A stretch of 64,000 nt of DNA. Origin: Bremerella sp. TYQ1. Lineage in GTDB: Bacteria > Planctomycetota > Planctomycetia > Pirellulales > Pirellulaceae. Every line of letters starts with the position of its first letter. Within the stretch, counting starts at the first letter, position 1. The notes beneath the pieces are model-generated. The model had not been told where the DNA came from. It was given only the letters and a program-made list of their open reading frames with translations, and did not search any database. Position numbers and translations under genes: made by a program. Where the stretch lies: assembly GCF_020150455.1 (NCBI RefSeq), contig NZ_CP083740.1, forward strand, positions 310,001-374,000. The letters run 5' to 3'. Of the stretch, positions 47,282 to 55,174 are shown piece by piece.

Positions 47282-47671
47282 ATGCGCGAAAGCAAGCATT
47301 TCATTCTTGTCGTCGAGGACGATCCGTTGCTGGCGGACATCACGGCGTTTCGTTTGGAACTGCTCGGCTTCGAGGTCCTGACCGCTGAGAACGCGGACGA
47401 AGCGTTGACGGCTTGCGAGACCCAGCATGTCGATCTAGTGATTGTCGACTTAGAGCTGGCAGGCATGAAGGGGCTCGACTTGATCCATCAGTTGCAGATC
47501 ACTGAAGAGACGCACGAGACACCGATCCTCGTCTTCTCGACCGATCCCAGCTTGGACGTCGTGCAGAAGGCATTCAAAGCGGGCGCGAAGGACTACCTGG
47601 TCACGCCGTACGACCCCGCAGTGCTGGAACACAAAATCGAATTATTGCTGTCGCCGGAAACGGTTCAGTAG
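47282..47671 (+). CDS. Stand-alone response regulator receiver at the head of cluster B
   Basis: The 129-residue protein is a receiver domain only: acidic pair in 'ILVVEDDPLLAD', phospho-acceptor D56 ('LVIVDLELAGMKGLDL'), Ser in 'ILVFSTDPS'. The conserved lysine of the 'KP' motif is replaced by threonine (YLVTPYDP), a change that in other receivers alters the phosphorylation response. It starts 26 bases before the cluster B ATPase gene and is probably cotranscribed, so it may control assembly through protein contact rather than transcription (it has no DNA-binding domain). Confidence 0.9.
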   Translation: MRESKHFILVVEDDPLLADITAFRLELLGFEVLTAENADEALTACETQHVDLVIVDLELAGMKGLDLIHQLQITEETHETPILVFSTDPSLDVVQKAFKAGAKDYLVTPYDPAVLEHKIELLLSPETVQ

Positions 47672-47697
47672 GCAACGCACACAGTTAGAAACAAACC

Positions 47698-49389
47698 ATG
47701 GCAGGACGGCTAGGTGACATTCTGGTAGCTCGCGGGCACATCACTCAGGAACAACTGGAAGGTGCGCTCCGCAGCCAAGGTTCCGAGCGAGGTATGCTCG
47801 GCGCCATTCTGCTGCGCCGCGGCTTGGTGACTCGCGAACAAGTCGGCTCGGCATTGGCAGAGCAGTTTGAAGTGCCGTTCGAGACGATTGTGCCAGAGGC
47901 GGTCAACCCGCAGTTGGTGCGATTGTTACCGGAAGAGTTCGCCCGCAGCCGCAGTACCGTGCCTGTCGGGCTGGCCAAACGAAGATTGCGCCTGGCCATG
48001 GCGGCGCCGGACGATATCGAAACGATTTCTGAAGCGGAATTGATCACCGGTTATCCGGTCGACCCAATCGTGAGTTTCGGCGCGGACATTCAGGACACGC
48101 TCGATCGTGGTTTCGACGACAAAATTGTCGCACGTCAGACCATCGTCGATATGAAGCTGCAGGAACTTGCTCAGCATCAAGATGTCGACGACGAAGCGGA
48201 ACAGATTGCCGCGCTCAACGAAGAAGAAGCAGCTCCCGTTGTTCGCCTGGTGAAATCGCTTTTGTCAGGGGCGATTAACTCGAGCTCCAGCGATATTCAC
48301 TTGGAACCGCACAAGCCAGAAATGCGGGTGCGGTATCGTGTCGATGGGCAACTCCAGCAAGTGATGACCATTCCTAATCACATTGAAGAAGCGGTGATCG
48401 CGCGTATCAAAGTGATGGGAGACATGGACACCACTGAAACGCGGCGTCCGCAAGATGGGCACATCAGCATTGAGGATGGCGGCAAGAACGTCAACTTCCG
48501 TGTGAGCACCATTCCGACCGTGTTGGGCGAAAAAGTGGTGATGCGTTTGATCGACGAAAGCTCGAAGGTGTTCCGTATGGATCAGCTCGGCTTCAGCGAT
48601 GTCGATAGCCACCGTTTGCAGGAACTGATCGACAAGCCACACGGAATGCTGGTCGTTACCGGGCCAACTGGTTCGGGGAAATCGACGACGCTTTACGCGA
48701 TGCTTTCAGAGCTGAACCAGGTACACCGCAACATTGTCACCGTTGAAGACCCTGTCGAGTACCGTTTGCCAGGCATCACTCAGGTTCACTCCGATAACGA
48801 ATTTGGTCTCGGGTTTGCCAACGCTTTGAAGTACATCATGCGGCAAGACCCCGACGTGATCATGGTGGGTGAAATTCGCGATCATGAAACGGCAACCACG
48901 GCTGTGCAAGCCGCACTCACAGGGCACTTGCTGATCAGTACGCTGCACACCAACGACGCTGTCGGTTCCGTCGCGCGACTGAATGACTTGGGAATTGACC
49001 ACTTTCGGATCGGTGGTTCGCTGCTGGGAAGTGTGGCTCAACGATTGTTGCGGACGATCTGTCCGTTCTGCAAAGAACCGGCTCAACCGAATCAAACGAT
49101 GCTCGAGACAATCTCGCGTCGCTGTCGCATTCCAACTGATGCGGTGTTTTACCATGGCCGCGGCTGCAACAAGTGCCTCGGTAGTGGCTATCAAGGACGT
49201 GTTCCGGTCTTTGAAATTATGGTCAACACGCACCGTATGGCCGAAGCGATTGATCAGGGAATGCCCCAAGCAAAGCTACGCGAATTGGCGGTTGAAGAAG
49301 GAATGACCGACCTGCTGACGGCTGGGGTTCGGATGGCAGTGGCCGGACGAACGACCCTGGAAGAAGCCTACTTCAAGACGATGGGTTAA
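47698..49389 (+). CDS. GspE/PilB-type assembly ATPase, cluster B
   Basis: The 563-residue protein has an MshEN-type N-terminal half ('LGDILVARGHITQEQLEGAL', 'LAMAAPDDIETISEAELITG'), Walker A GPTGSGKS at 322-329, Asp box 'VTVEDPVEYRLPGITQ', Walker B 'DPDVIMVGEIRDHETA', His box 'STLHTND' and a tetracysteine zinc site ('CPFCKEP', 'CNKCLGSGY'). All catalytic elements are intact. It is clearly related to but distinct from the cluster A ATPase, so the two clusters are not a recent duplication. First of a set of nine genes on the plus strand. Confidence 0.95.
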   Translation: MAGRLGDILVARGHITQEQLEGALRSQGSERGMLGAILLRRGLVTREQVGSALAEQFEVPFETIVPEAVNPQLVRLLPEEFARSRSTVPVGLAKRRLRLAMAAPDDIETISEAELITGYPVDPIVSFGADIQDTLDRGFDDKIVARQTIVDMKLQELAQHQDVDDEAEQIAALNEEEAAPVVRLVKSLLSGAINSSSSDIHLEPHKPEMRVRYRVDGQLQQVMTIPNHIEEAVIARIKVMGDMDTTETRRPQDGHISIEDGGKNVNFRVSTIPTVLGEKVVMRLIDESSKVFRMDQLGFSDVDSHRLQELIDKPHGMLVVTGPTGSGKSTTLYAMLSELNQVHRNIVTVEDPVEYRLPGITQVHSDNEFGLGFANALKYIMRQDPDVIMVGEIRDHETATTAVQAALTGHLLISTLHTNDAVGSVARLNDLGIDHFRIGGSLLGSVAQRLLRTICPFCKEPAQPNQTMLETISRRCRIPTDAVFYHGRGCNKCLGSGYQGRVPVFEIMVNTHRMAEAIDQGMPQAKLRELAVEEGMTDLLTAGVRMAVAGRTTLEEAYFKTMG

Positions 49390-49398
49390 AGGGAAGCG

Positions 49399-50541
49399 AT
49401 GAAAGCGAATACCTTGCCGAGCCGATCGAAGTCAGGCGGAATCGTCGGGCTACTACAGTGGCTGCACTCCATTCAACTGACGCCTGGGCGCAAGAAACAA
49501 GGCCTTTCGCCGAGACGTGTCGGCGAGATCTTTTCGCACTTGGCGACGCTGCTGGAAAATGGCGTGACGCTGCCGAAAGCCATTTTGACGATCGCCAACG
49601 AATCGTCGATGCGTTGGGGGCGACCGCTGCTGAAATCATTGCATAGTGCGATTGAACGTGGTGATAGCTTCTCGAAGGCATTGGCCCGCGAAGAAGGCAT
49701 GATCGACGAGATTGTGATTCAGCAAATTCGTATTGGTGAACGATCAGGCAACGTGCCGCAGGTGCTGAGACGCATCGCCGATAAGATGGAATCGGACAAC
49801 GATCTACGGGGACGGATCATCAAAAAGATCAGCTACCCGGCGATTGTGACGATTGCCGGTAGCGGCGTTTGCGCGTTCATGATCTTGTTCATTTTGCCGG
49901 TCTTCGAAGAGACGTATCGCAAGTCGAAGATTCCTTTGCCGTTGCCAACTCAGGTATTGGTGAGTGTCGGGCACTTCGCCACATCGTACGGATGGATCGT
50001 CTTGCTGGCCATTTTGGCGGCCGGATTGATCGTGCGACAAATCCGACGGAATCGACCGATGGCGATTGCCATGGATCAGCGAATGCTGCGGTTGCCGTTG
50101 ATTGGCCCATGGCTGGTCGACATGGCGATGTTGCAGTTTATGGAAGCGTTGGGAACGATGCTGGAAAGTGGCTTTCACCTGGCCGATGCCCTGACGCAGT
50201 GCCAAGGAACGGTTGGCAATTTGGCTGTCGATCGAGCGATTGGCTCGTTGGGAAGCGCAGTTCGCCGCGGCGAACGACTTAGTCGCGAGATGGAACGCCA
50301 CCAGCAACTGTTTCCGCCGGTGGTCAGTCAATTGGTGATTGTCGGCGAACAGACCGGCAACTTGGGGCCAGCGAGCCGCCAGGTGCGCGATCACTTGAAG
50401 AAAGACATCGAACGAAAGACCGATAGTTTCGTGCGTGTCGTTGAACCGGTCACAACGATCTTGATGGCGTTGCTGGTCGGAGGGATTTTGTTAGCGATCT
50501 ACATGCCAATGTTTGGAATGTTGGATCTTGTTGAGAAGTAG
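49399..50541 (+). CDS. GspF/PilC-type platform protein, cluster B
   Basis: The 380-residue protein has two T2SSF repeats ('IFSHLATLLENGVTLPKAIL' and 'QFMEALGTMLESGFHLADAL') with three membrane helices (about 150-175, 190-215, 350-375). It lacks the N-terminal 60-residue 'ARNLQG' segment that cluster A GspF has, and starts with a basic stretch instead. It lies nine bases after the ATPase gene, so the two are translationally linked, as in other T2SS/T4P clusters. Confidence 0.94.
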   Translation: MKANTLPSRSKSGGIVGLLQWLHSIQLTPGRKKQGLSPRRVGEIFSHLATLLENGVTLPKAILTIANESSMRWGRPLLKSLHSAIERGDSFSKALAREEGMIDEIVIQQIRIGERSGNVPQVLRRIADKMESDNDLRGRIIKKISYPAIVTIAGSGVCAFMILFILPVFEETYRKSKIPLPLPTQVLVSVGHFATSYGWIVLLAILAAGLIVRQIRRNRPMAIAMDQRMLRLPLIGPWLVDMAMLQFMEALGTMLESGFHLADALTQCQGTVGNLAVDRAIGSLGSAVRRGERLSREMERHQQLFPPVVSQLVIVGEQTGNLGPASRQVRDHLKKDIERKTDSFVRVVEPVTTILMALLVGGILLAIYMPMFGMLDLVEK

Positions 50542-50665
50542 GCCCTTTCCTGCAAACTACAGTTGATTGGCAGATATTACAGCCAAGTAAAAATTGGTGC
50601 GATTTGCCAGGCTCGGGAAGAGCATTCGGACAAATAATTTCACGTTAGCTAAGACGGCATTAAAA

Positions 50666-50992
50666 ATGAGTCAAGCCAAGTTCAATCGTAAGCGTCGTGG
50701 GTTTTCGTTGTTAGAGCTTTTGGCAGTGGTGGTCATCTTGGGGATCATCGCAGCGATTGTCGTCCCACGCGTTAGTACCTCGAGCGAAACCGCGAAGCAG
50801 CGTGTCAACGAACACAACATTGCGACGCTGAATGCTGCCGTCGAACGATACTTCGTCAACGAAGGAAGCTGGCCGTCGGCGTTGAGCGATTTGGGAACAG
50901 ACTATCTTCCAGATGGTGTTCCGGCCGTTCCGACCGACGACTCGTTGAGCTACACGATTGACGGTACTACGCATCGCGTGAGTGCGAACTAA
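50666..50992 (+). CDS. GspG-like pseudopilin, cluster B
   Basis: The ATG at 50666 gives 108 residues with a short leader and a perfect prepilin site, RRG^FSLLELLAVVVILGIIAA with Glu at +5, followed by 'SSETAKQRVNEHNIATLNAA', 'VERYFVNEGSWPSALSDLG' and a short C-terminus ending in 'SLSYTIDGTTHRVSAN'. It lacks the DP-W and calcium-site region that define true GspG, so it is best called GspG-like. As the shortest pseudopilin gene and first in line after the platform gene, it is the probable major subunit. Confidence 0.88.
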   Translation: MSQAKFNRKRRGFSLLELLAVVVILGIIAAIVVPRVSTSSETAKQRVNEHNIATLNAAVERYFVNEGSWPSALSDLGTDYLPDGVPAVPTDDSLSYTIDGTTHRVSAN

Positions 50993-50998
50993 GACGTC

Positions 50999-51505
50999 AT
51001 GGATCGTTGTGCGAATCAACCGAATGACCGCGTTTGGATTCAGACGCGGTCGTTTTCGTTTTCACGCCGCGGGTACAGCTTGATCGAGATGCTGGCCGTG
51101 GTGGTGATTCTGGGTATCCTCGCTGCGATCGGTGCGGTACGTCTGGCCCCTGGGTTGAAGGACAATTTGGCGACCGAAACCGATTCGTTTCGTATGCTGA
51201 TGGCGCTTCGCGAGGCCCGCTCGGCGGCGATCTCAACGGGGGACGAACATCGTTTGCGGCTGTTGCAATCAGGCGGAACGATTACCGGATATCAAATTGA
51301 ACGCCTGGGTGGTTCGACCACGGTCGTCGAAGGCCCGCATCTGTTTTCTGGCCGAGCTGCCATCTCTCAAACCGGTAGTGACGCGACGTTTGATTTTCAA
51401 GGACAGGCCATCGTCGCCCCGGTGCTGACGTTTGTCGGACCGAATCGAACCGATCGCATTACGGTCGTCTCCGCGACCGGCTGGGGCTTGCTCGAGCAGT
51501 TGTAA
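50999..51505 (+). CDS. GspH/FimT-like pseudopilin, cluster B
   Basis: The 168-residue protein has a leader of 24 residues ending in RRG^YSLIEMLAVVVILGILAA (Tyr at +1, Glu at +5), followed by 'LATETDSFRMLMALREARSA' and 'ISTGDEHRLRLLQSG', the helix-then-beta pattern of GspH/FimT. It begins six bases after the GspG-like gene and is surely in the same transcript. A minor pseudopilin role is inferred from order and size. Confidence 0.86.
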   Translation: MDRCANQPNDRVWIQTRSFSFSRRGYSLIEMLAVVVILGILAAIGAVRLAPGLKDNLATETDSFRMLMALREARSAAISTGDEHRLRLLQSGGTITGYQIERLGGSTTVVEGPHLFSGRAAISQTGSDATFDFQGQAIVAPVLTFVGPNRTDRITVVSATGWGLLEQL

Positions 51506-51619
51506 CTTGCCGCAATTGTTCGCTTCGTGGGCCACTTCTTTTGACGTCCATTGGGGGTGACCTATTCTTACTCGTCCCCATGCGCCTGTGGGGAAAGGTA
51601 CCTGGACGGAGAACGTTTC

Positions 51620-52045
51620 ATGAAATCGCGTGGAGGCTACAGCTTGTTGGAAGTGGTGATTGCCACGTTCCTGATGGGCCTGGCCATTATTCCAGCGATG
51701 AACTTCATGAGCGGCGCGATCCATGCCAGCGGCGAGTTGGAAACGTGGAACCAGATGAACCTGTTGGCGGTGAGCAAGCTGGAAGAACAGCTTTCGGTCG
51801 CCGCCGCCGATTTCACCCAAGGAAACGAGAGCGGAACGTTTACCGATCCTGGCTTGGAAGCAATTCGGTTTTCGGCAAGCCGATCGACCTCGGCAACCGT
51901 AGGTGGAATCGACGAACGGCTGATGGTGATCAGCGTTACTGTGTGGCACGACGAAAACGGCAACACGGCCATCGACGCAAGCGAGGCCCAGGTAACCTAC
52001 GCAACGAAACTGGCGAGCATGACGTTATACCAAGATGGTTTTTAG
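51620..52045 (+). CDS. GspI-like pseudopilin, cluster B
   Basis: The ATG at 51620 is preceded by GGAG and gives 141 residues. The six-residue leader MKSRGG is followed by YSLLEVVIATFLMGLAIIPA with Glu at +5 and a GspI-type helix ('NQMNLLAVSKLEEQLSVAA'). The rest is beta-rich ('DERLMVISVTVWHDENGN'). The longer frame to 51551 has no signal. The gene overlaps the next one by 11 bases, and 114 bases separate it from the GspH-like gene. Confidence 0.86.
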   Translation: MKSRGGYSLLEVVIATFLMGLAIIPAMNFMSGAIHASGELETWNQMNLLAVSKLEEQLSVAAADFTQGNESGTFTDPGLEAIRFSASRSTSATVGGIDERLMVISVTVWHDENGNTAIDASEAQVTYATKLASMTLYQDGF

Positions 52046-52550
52046 AGCACGCACAACACGAAACGGCTTCAGCCTGCTGGAACTGCTGGTGGCGGTCACG
52101 TTGATGGTCTCGGCCGTGACGGCGGTGTCGGTATTGTTGCGCGTGAACTACGAGGCCTGGATTGACTATCGCAGCGACAACCTCCGGCATGAATCGGCCG
52201 TGGGCGTGCTGCGACACATGGTTCGAGAAATTCGCCAATGCGAACAAATTACGGCCATCAGTGCCGCTGGTGATAACTCCGGAAGCCTGACCGTTCGTAT
52301 GCCCTCGGGCGATAGTGTCGTGTGGGATCATGAAGGGACCAATGTGCTGTTCGGAACGACCACGGCTGACCAGCTTTTAGGGAACAACATCACCGGCCTG
52401 CGTATGGTGGGTTACCAATACGACGGCGTCACGAGCGCGACGCAGCCGGAAGAAGTTCAGTGTGTACGAATCACGGTGAGTTACACATTGCCGCAGAAAG
52501 CGACCGCCAATCGAACGTTAACCGCAACGGCGTGGGTTCGTGCGTTCTGA
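52035..52550 (+). CDS. GspJ-like pseudopilin, cluster B
   Basis: The 171-residue protein has the site RNG^FSLLELLVAVTLMVSAVT (Glu at +5), followed by 'LRHESAVGVLRHMVREIRQC', the GspJ-type helix, and a beta-rich domain ('NNITGLRMVGYQYDGVTSAT'). It is half the length of cluster A GspJ. Its start overlaps the GspI-like gene and its end lies 13 bases before the next start, typical of one operon. A role at the pseudopilus tip is inferred. Confidence 0.86.
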   Translation: MVFRARTTRNGFSLLELLVAVTLMVSAVTAVSVLLRVNYEAWIDYRSDNLRHESAVGVLRHMVREIRQCEQITAISAAGDNSGSLTVRMPSGDSVVWDHEGTNVLFGTTTADQLLGNNITGLRMVGYQYDGVTSATQPEEVQCVRITVSYTLPQKATANRTLTATAWVRAF

Positions 52551-52563
52551 TGAGACAACAAGC

Positions 52564-52959
52564 ATGTTTGCAAGTGTAACGAAAACTCGACCTTCGACTC
52601 AGCCCAAGCGGCGCGGCTTCGCGCTGTTGTTGGTCTTAGTCGTGATGGTGCTGACTTCGTTGATCCTGGCCGGCATGGGTAACGGGCTGACCACGCAATT
52701 TGCCGCGTATCGAAACACGGCCGACTACGATCAGGCTCAGTATCTGGCTGGGGCAGGCGTACATCATGCGGCCGCTTTATTGGAAGAAGACAACAGCTGG
52801 CGAGGCTCGGTCAGCAACATGGAATTGCCGGCCGGAAGTGGCAATCGGTACAGCTTCACGGCTGCCGATGGAGATCCGGGGCAAGTCATCGTGACCGCGC
52901 AAGGGGAAGCTGGTTCGGTCACGCGACGTTTGGAATGTGTGATCAGTACCGACGGTTAA
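52564..52959 (+). CDS. Short GspK/PilX-like protein, cluster B
   Basis: The 131-residue protein (ATG 52564; a GTG at 52540 overlapping the previous gene is an alternative) has a prepilin-like segment KRRG^FALLLVLVVMVLTSLI without glutamate at +5, the GspK/PilX hallmark, followed by 'QYLAGAGVHHAAALLEEDNS' and 'RYSFTAADGDPGQVIVTAQ'. The large helical domain of true GspK is missing: the protein is one quarter as long as cluster A GspK. The tip complex of cluster B must therefore be much smaller. Confidence 0.83.
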   Translation: MFASVTKTRPSTQPKRRGFALLLVLVVMVLTSLILAGMGNGLTTQFAAYRNTADYDQAQYLAGAGVHHAAALLEEDNSWRGSVSNMELPAGSGNRYSFTAADGDPGQVIVTAQGEAGSVTRRLECVISTDG

Positions 52960-52966
52960 ACCAATC

Positions 52967-54484
52967 ATGAAAACAAAACGCATTTCCAAGAAGAACGATC
53001 ATCGCCCGGTCCTGGCTTTGCAGATCGGTCACACCAAAGTTCGTGCGGTGCTATATCGCATTGAAGATGGCAGCTTGTGCGAGTGTGAGTCGCTGGAAGA
53101 GTCGTGGCAAGAAGGGCATTGGAAGATCCACAGCGAAGATGGCATGGATGGCCTGAAGTCCGCGTTGCGAAGACTCCTCGCGCGGACACCACGCGGCATT
53201 GACGAAGCGTATGTGGCACTCTCGGGCGAATTCTGCGTGACGCGGGTCGTGAGCGATACCAACGAGAACGTCGCCTACGAAGTCCGTGAGATCGAATCGC
53301 GTAGCAATCTCTATCTTTCGCTCGGACATGGGCCGAAGGTAGTCGCCGGGAATATCTTGCAGCAAGATCCGAAGCATCAACATGCGACCGTTTCGGTTGT
53401 CCATCGACAAACGATCGAAGCGATTTTGGAAGTCGCCAAAGGTGTCGGTCTGACGATTACTGCGATCGAACCGACCGTGATTTCGCTGTGCCGCTTGCTG
53501 GGGGCATTGCGGCTCGATCGCGAAGCTCCTGCACTGCTGGTTTGCCCTGGACAGTCTGGCGTCGAGATCGCAATCTCGTATCAAGGGCGGTTGTACCTCG
53601 ACTATCGTCCGGCCGGGATCACTCAGCAGGAAGAGATCGCTGAGATTCTGGTTCATCACTTGGAACGGCTGCAGCGTTATTGCCGCCGCCATGCTCGAGT
53701 GATGCAAAGTGCAATTGGTTCGGTCTACTTGACCGGCGAACGGCGCCGTGCGGAAGCGATTCAAGCTCAGCTAGGCGGCCGCCTCAGAATGCCGGTCGAA
53801 ATATTACAAATGGAAGGGAGCGGCAACGAGATTGCTTCGCTACTGCGAAACCTGCCGATCTCGCATTTTCCAGCCGCAGGCGTCGGATTGTTGGCGGTGC
53901 GTGAATATGCCACGCCGGGACCAAACTTGATGGAACGGCTGCATGCCGACTACGAAGAACCACTCTTCACGCGAACGCTTAAAGTGCTCGGTCCCTTGGC
54001 GGCTGTTGTCCTGATTGCCGCGATGGTGTGGGGATATTTGTGGGAACAACGGTGGGAACTGCAGCAGGCAATGGCGCAAGCGGCCGAGTTGGAACCGATT
54101 CACCGCGAATCGATCTTGCTGCGTGGCGTGATGAAGCAAAACCGCGAAACGTTGAATGCCCATCAGCAAGTTGGTAAGCAGTTGCCGCTTCGGCCGGTGG
54201 CTCGGTGGATCGAAAAGATCGGTCAGGCCGTTCCGGACGATGCATGGCTGACAAACGTGTCCCTGGATGACGAAGGTGACCTGACCATCGAAGGGAATAC
54301 GACCAACGAGGCGAGCATCTTTGCCTACGGCGAAGAGGTGGGGCAATTCGACTTCGTGCATCGAGCCACCGTCGACGGTGCCGTTCCGTCGAATACGAAG
54401 TCGGGACCGGCGATCAAGTTCACCATTCACTGTGACATTGACGATTGGGAAGAGTTGGAGGATCAAGACGATGGCAGCATCTAG
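52967..54484 (+). CDS. PilM/PilN-type fusion (GspL role), cluster B
   Basis: The 505-residue protein starts with an actin-like PilM domain ('VLALQIGHTKVRAVLYRIED', 'GIDEAYVALSGEFCVTRVV', 'VVHRQTIEAILEVAKGVGLT', 'LLVCPGQSGVEIAISYQG'), then one membrane helix about 345-362 (GPLAAVVLIAAMVWGYLW), a coiled-coil and a PilN-like domain ('WIEKIGQAVPDDAWLTNVSL'). Both clusters therefore use a single GspL-like protein instead of separate PilM and PilN. The start overlaps nothing (seven bases from the previous stop), and its end overlaps the PilO-like gene by 14 bases. Confidence 0.88.
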   Translation: MKTKRISKKNDHRPVLALQIGHTKVRAVLYRIEDGSLCECESLEESWQEGHWKIHSEDGMDGLKSALRRLLARTPRGIDEAYVALSGEFCVTRVVSDTNENVAYEVREIESRSNLYLSLGHGPKVVAGNILQQDPKHQHATVSVVHRQTIEAILEVAKGVGLTITAIEPTVISLCRLLGALRLDREAPALLVCPGQSGVEIAISYQGRLYLDYRPAGITQQEEIAEILVHHLERLQRYCRRHARVMQSAIGSVYLTGERRRAEAIQAQLGGRLRMPVEILQMEGSGNEIASLLRNLPISHFPAAGVGLLAVREYATPGPNLMERLHADYEEPLFTRTLKVLGPLAAVVLIAAMVWGYLWEQRWELQQAMAQAAELEPIHRESILLRGVMKQNRETLNAHQQVGKQLPLRPVARWIEKIGQAVPDDAWLTNVSLDDEGDLTIEGNTTNEASIFAYGEEVGQFDFVHRATVDGAVPSNTKSGPAIKFTIHCDIDDWEELEDQDDGSI

Positions 54485-55115
54485 TGAATCGGTTCTCCGC
54501 CTTTTGAGGCATCCACACGCTTTGATGGTCGGCATAATCGTAACTTTTGTGGTAGCACTTGTGACGCTTATTCCGGCCGCCGATGAATATTCGGCATTAC
54601 GAGAACGATCGGAGGAAGTCGCGCGCCTGCTAGAGCAGGGAACCAACGACCGTGACGGACTAGCTTTGATCCAAGCCAAACATGCCGAAATTCAGGAGAC
54701 GCTCAATCAGCATCAAGAGCGAGCCATCGACGAAGATCGAGCTCACGAGGTTCGCCAGTCGCTGGTTCATTTTGCTCGGGGATCGAATTGCCACTTACGG
54801 CGAGTTGATCTTGGCCCGGTGCGTGTTCGTCACTGGCACGAACAGGATCATCCTGTGCAAGCCGTTTCGACCGCCAAGCGAGGCAAGAAGACTGACTTCC
54901 GCTTGGAAGTTCGCGAACTTCGCCTGACGATGACCGGCGAGATGCACGAGATTGAGAGTTTTCTGGAGAAGTTCGAGACGCTGGATGTTCAAATGAACTT
55001 GCAGCAAATGAACCTGCGAGCGTTGGATGCCAACGGCGACCAGGTTCAACTGGAACTAACGCTGCAATTGTTTGGAGTTCGTCGTGCCAAGCAGGATGAA
55101 TCGTTGAAGTCCTGA
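54471..55115 (+). CDS. PilO/GspM-type protein, cluster B
   Basis: The ATG at 54471 is preceded by GGAGG and overlaps the upstream gene by 14 bases; the longer frame from 54321 is only an overlap artefact. The 214-residue protein has a membrane helix (about 19-38, LMVGIIVTFVVALVTLIPAA), a coiled-coil (44-85) and a PilO-like ferredoxin-type domain ('FRLEVRELRLTMTGEMHEIE', 'SFLEKFETLDVQMNLQQMNL'). Unlike the cluster A homologue it has no Ig or PilP extension. It should dimerise with the PilN part of the preceding gene product. Confidence 0.86.
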   Translation: MAASSESVLRLLRHPHALMVGIIVTFVVALVTLIPAADEYSALRERSEEVARLLEQGTNDRDGLALIQAKHAEIQETLNQHQERAIDEDRAHEVRQSLVHFARGSNCHLRRVDLGPVRVRHWHEQDHPVQAVSTAKRGKKTDFRLEVRELRLTMTGEMHEIESFLEKFETLDVQMNLQQMNLRALDANGDQVQLELTLQLFGVRRAKQDESLKS

Positions 55116-55174
55116 GAAAACCGCTACGGTTTTGCCCCTAGACCGCGCGATCACGTTTTGGTGAAAGCAACGGA

